Below, in pieces: positions 63,825-64,000 of a stretch of DNA of 64,000 bases. Source of the DNA: Actinobaculum massiliense (GTDB taxonomy: Bacteria > Actinomycetota > Actinomycetes > Actinomycetales > Actinomycetaceae). The position numbers were made by a program, and so were the translations under genes. Each line of letters begins with the position of its first letter. Position 1 is the stretch's first letter. The stretch lies in NCBI RefSeq assembly GCF_001457435.1, contig NZ_LN881717.1, positions 1,187,339-1,251,338 on the forward strand, written 5' to 3'. The notes below the pieces were generated by a model, which ran no database searches, was not told where the DNA came from, and was given only the letters and a program-made list of their open reading frames with translations.

Positions 63825-63874
63825 ACCCAACTCACGAAGGGTGCTACCGATGGTAGTGGTGAGAGATTGGGGCT

Positions 63875-64000
63875 CTACTTGATCTTCGCGAAATCGTTGA
63901 AGATCTCGGTGAAGGTCTGGATACCTTCATTCGTGTAGGTATCAGCCGGAGCGACGTAGAGCTTGTCATTCTTGACGGCGTTCACCGTCTCCAGGGCCTG
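63875..64000 (-). CDS. Siderophore-binding protein, C-terminal fragment
   Basis: The last 41 codons of a minus-strand gene that runs off the right edge; it ends FNDFAKIK then TAG (63875-63877). LETVNAVKNDKLYVAP and the tail NEGIQTFTEIFNDF match the C-terminus of CeuE/FatB/YclQ-type siderophore-binding lipoproteins. Position upstream of two FecCD permeases and the ATPase supports this. Confidence 0.75.
   Translation of the reverse strand, partial: QALETVNAVKNDKLYVAPADTYTNEGIQTFTEIFNDFAKIK

Overview
The window looks like chromosome of a host-associated, moderately GC-rich actinobacterium, most likely of the Actinomycetaceae type (Arcanobacterium, Trueperella or Actinotignum-like). This is inferred from gene content: a corynebacterial-type SiaEFGI sialic acid importer with a permease-ATPase fusion, a bifidobacterial-type UGP/GalE/GalK galactose route without GalT, many GTG starts, and probable leaderless genes. 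I cannot name the species.

Layout. 1-850: scar of a prophage (capsid start fused to a truncated integrase) beside a tRNA-Ser(GCT). 0.9-6.6 kb: phosphotransferase, Cof-type HAD phosphatase, tRNA-Ser(TGA), a DUF4261-like protein, and a queuosine-precursor transporter beside Tgt. 7-16.6 kb: two tandem HTH paralogues, an FHA protein, a DUF1846 protein, a lipoprotein and a cytosolic sialidase. 16.7-29.3 kb: sialic acid catabolism (nagB, nanE, ROK kinase) divergent from a sialic acid ABC importer and nanA, followed by an alpha/beta hydrolase and a FadR-type regulator. 29.5-50.6 kb: glycan degradation (GH2 beta-galactosidase, sugar ABC importer, GH29 alpha-fucosidase, large secreted glycosidase, galK, UGP, galE, nagA, ROK kinase, MsmK-type ATPase). 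50.7-60.7 kb: housekeeping and hypothetical genes including a giant HrpA helicase, an SprT-like protein and a TRIC-type channel. 60.7-64 kb: a siderophore ABC importer, its binding protein cut by the window end.

The central genes form a mucin or milk-glycan programme. Secreted glycosidase and importers bring in oligosaccharides; cytosolic sialidase, beta-galactosidase and fucosidase trim them; NanA, ROK kinase, NanE, NagA and NagB bring sialic acid and GlcNAc to fructose-6-phosphate; GalK, UGP and GalE handle galactose. A shared TGTCTGAC-type dyad in three promoter regions suggests one regulon under the FadR-type regulator.

The most unusual signal is a short dispersed repeat, core GATAATTCCGCG (reverse CGCGGAATTATC), often followed by AAAGTTGCG or TTTTCTACC. 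It occurs in intergenic DNA and inside genes, in both orientations and several reading frames, and often as small tandem arrays whose period is a multiple of three inside genes (18, 24, 27, 39) but 17, 35 or 36 outside. Copies are dense at 0.9-16.7 kb and 53-61.5 kb and rare in the glycan island. I know of no described element that matches it.
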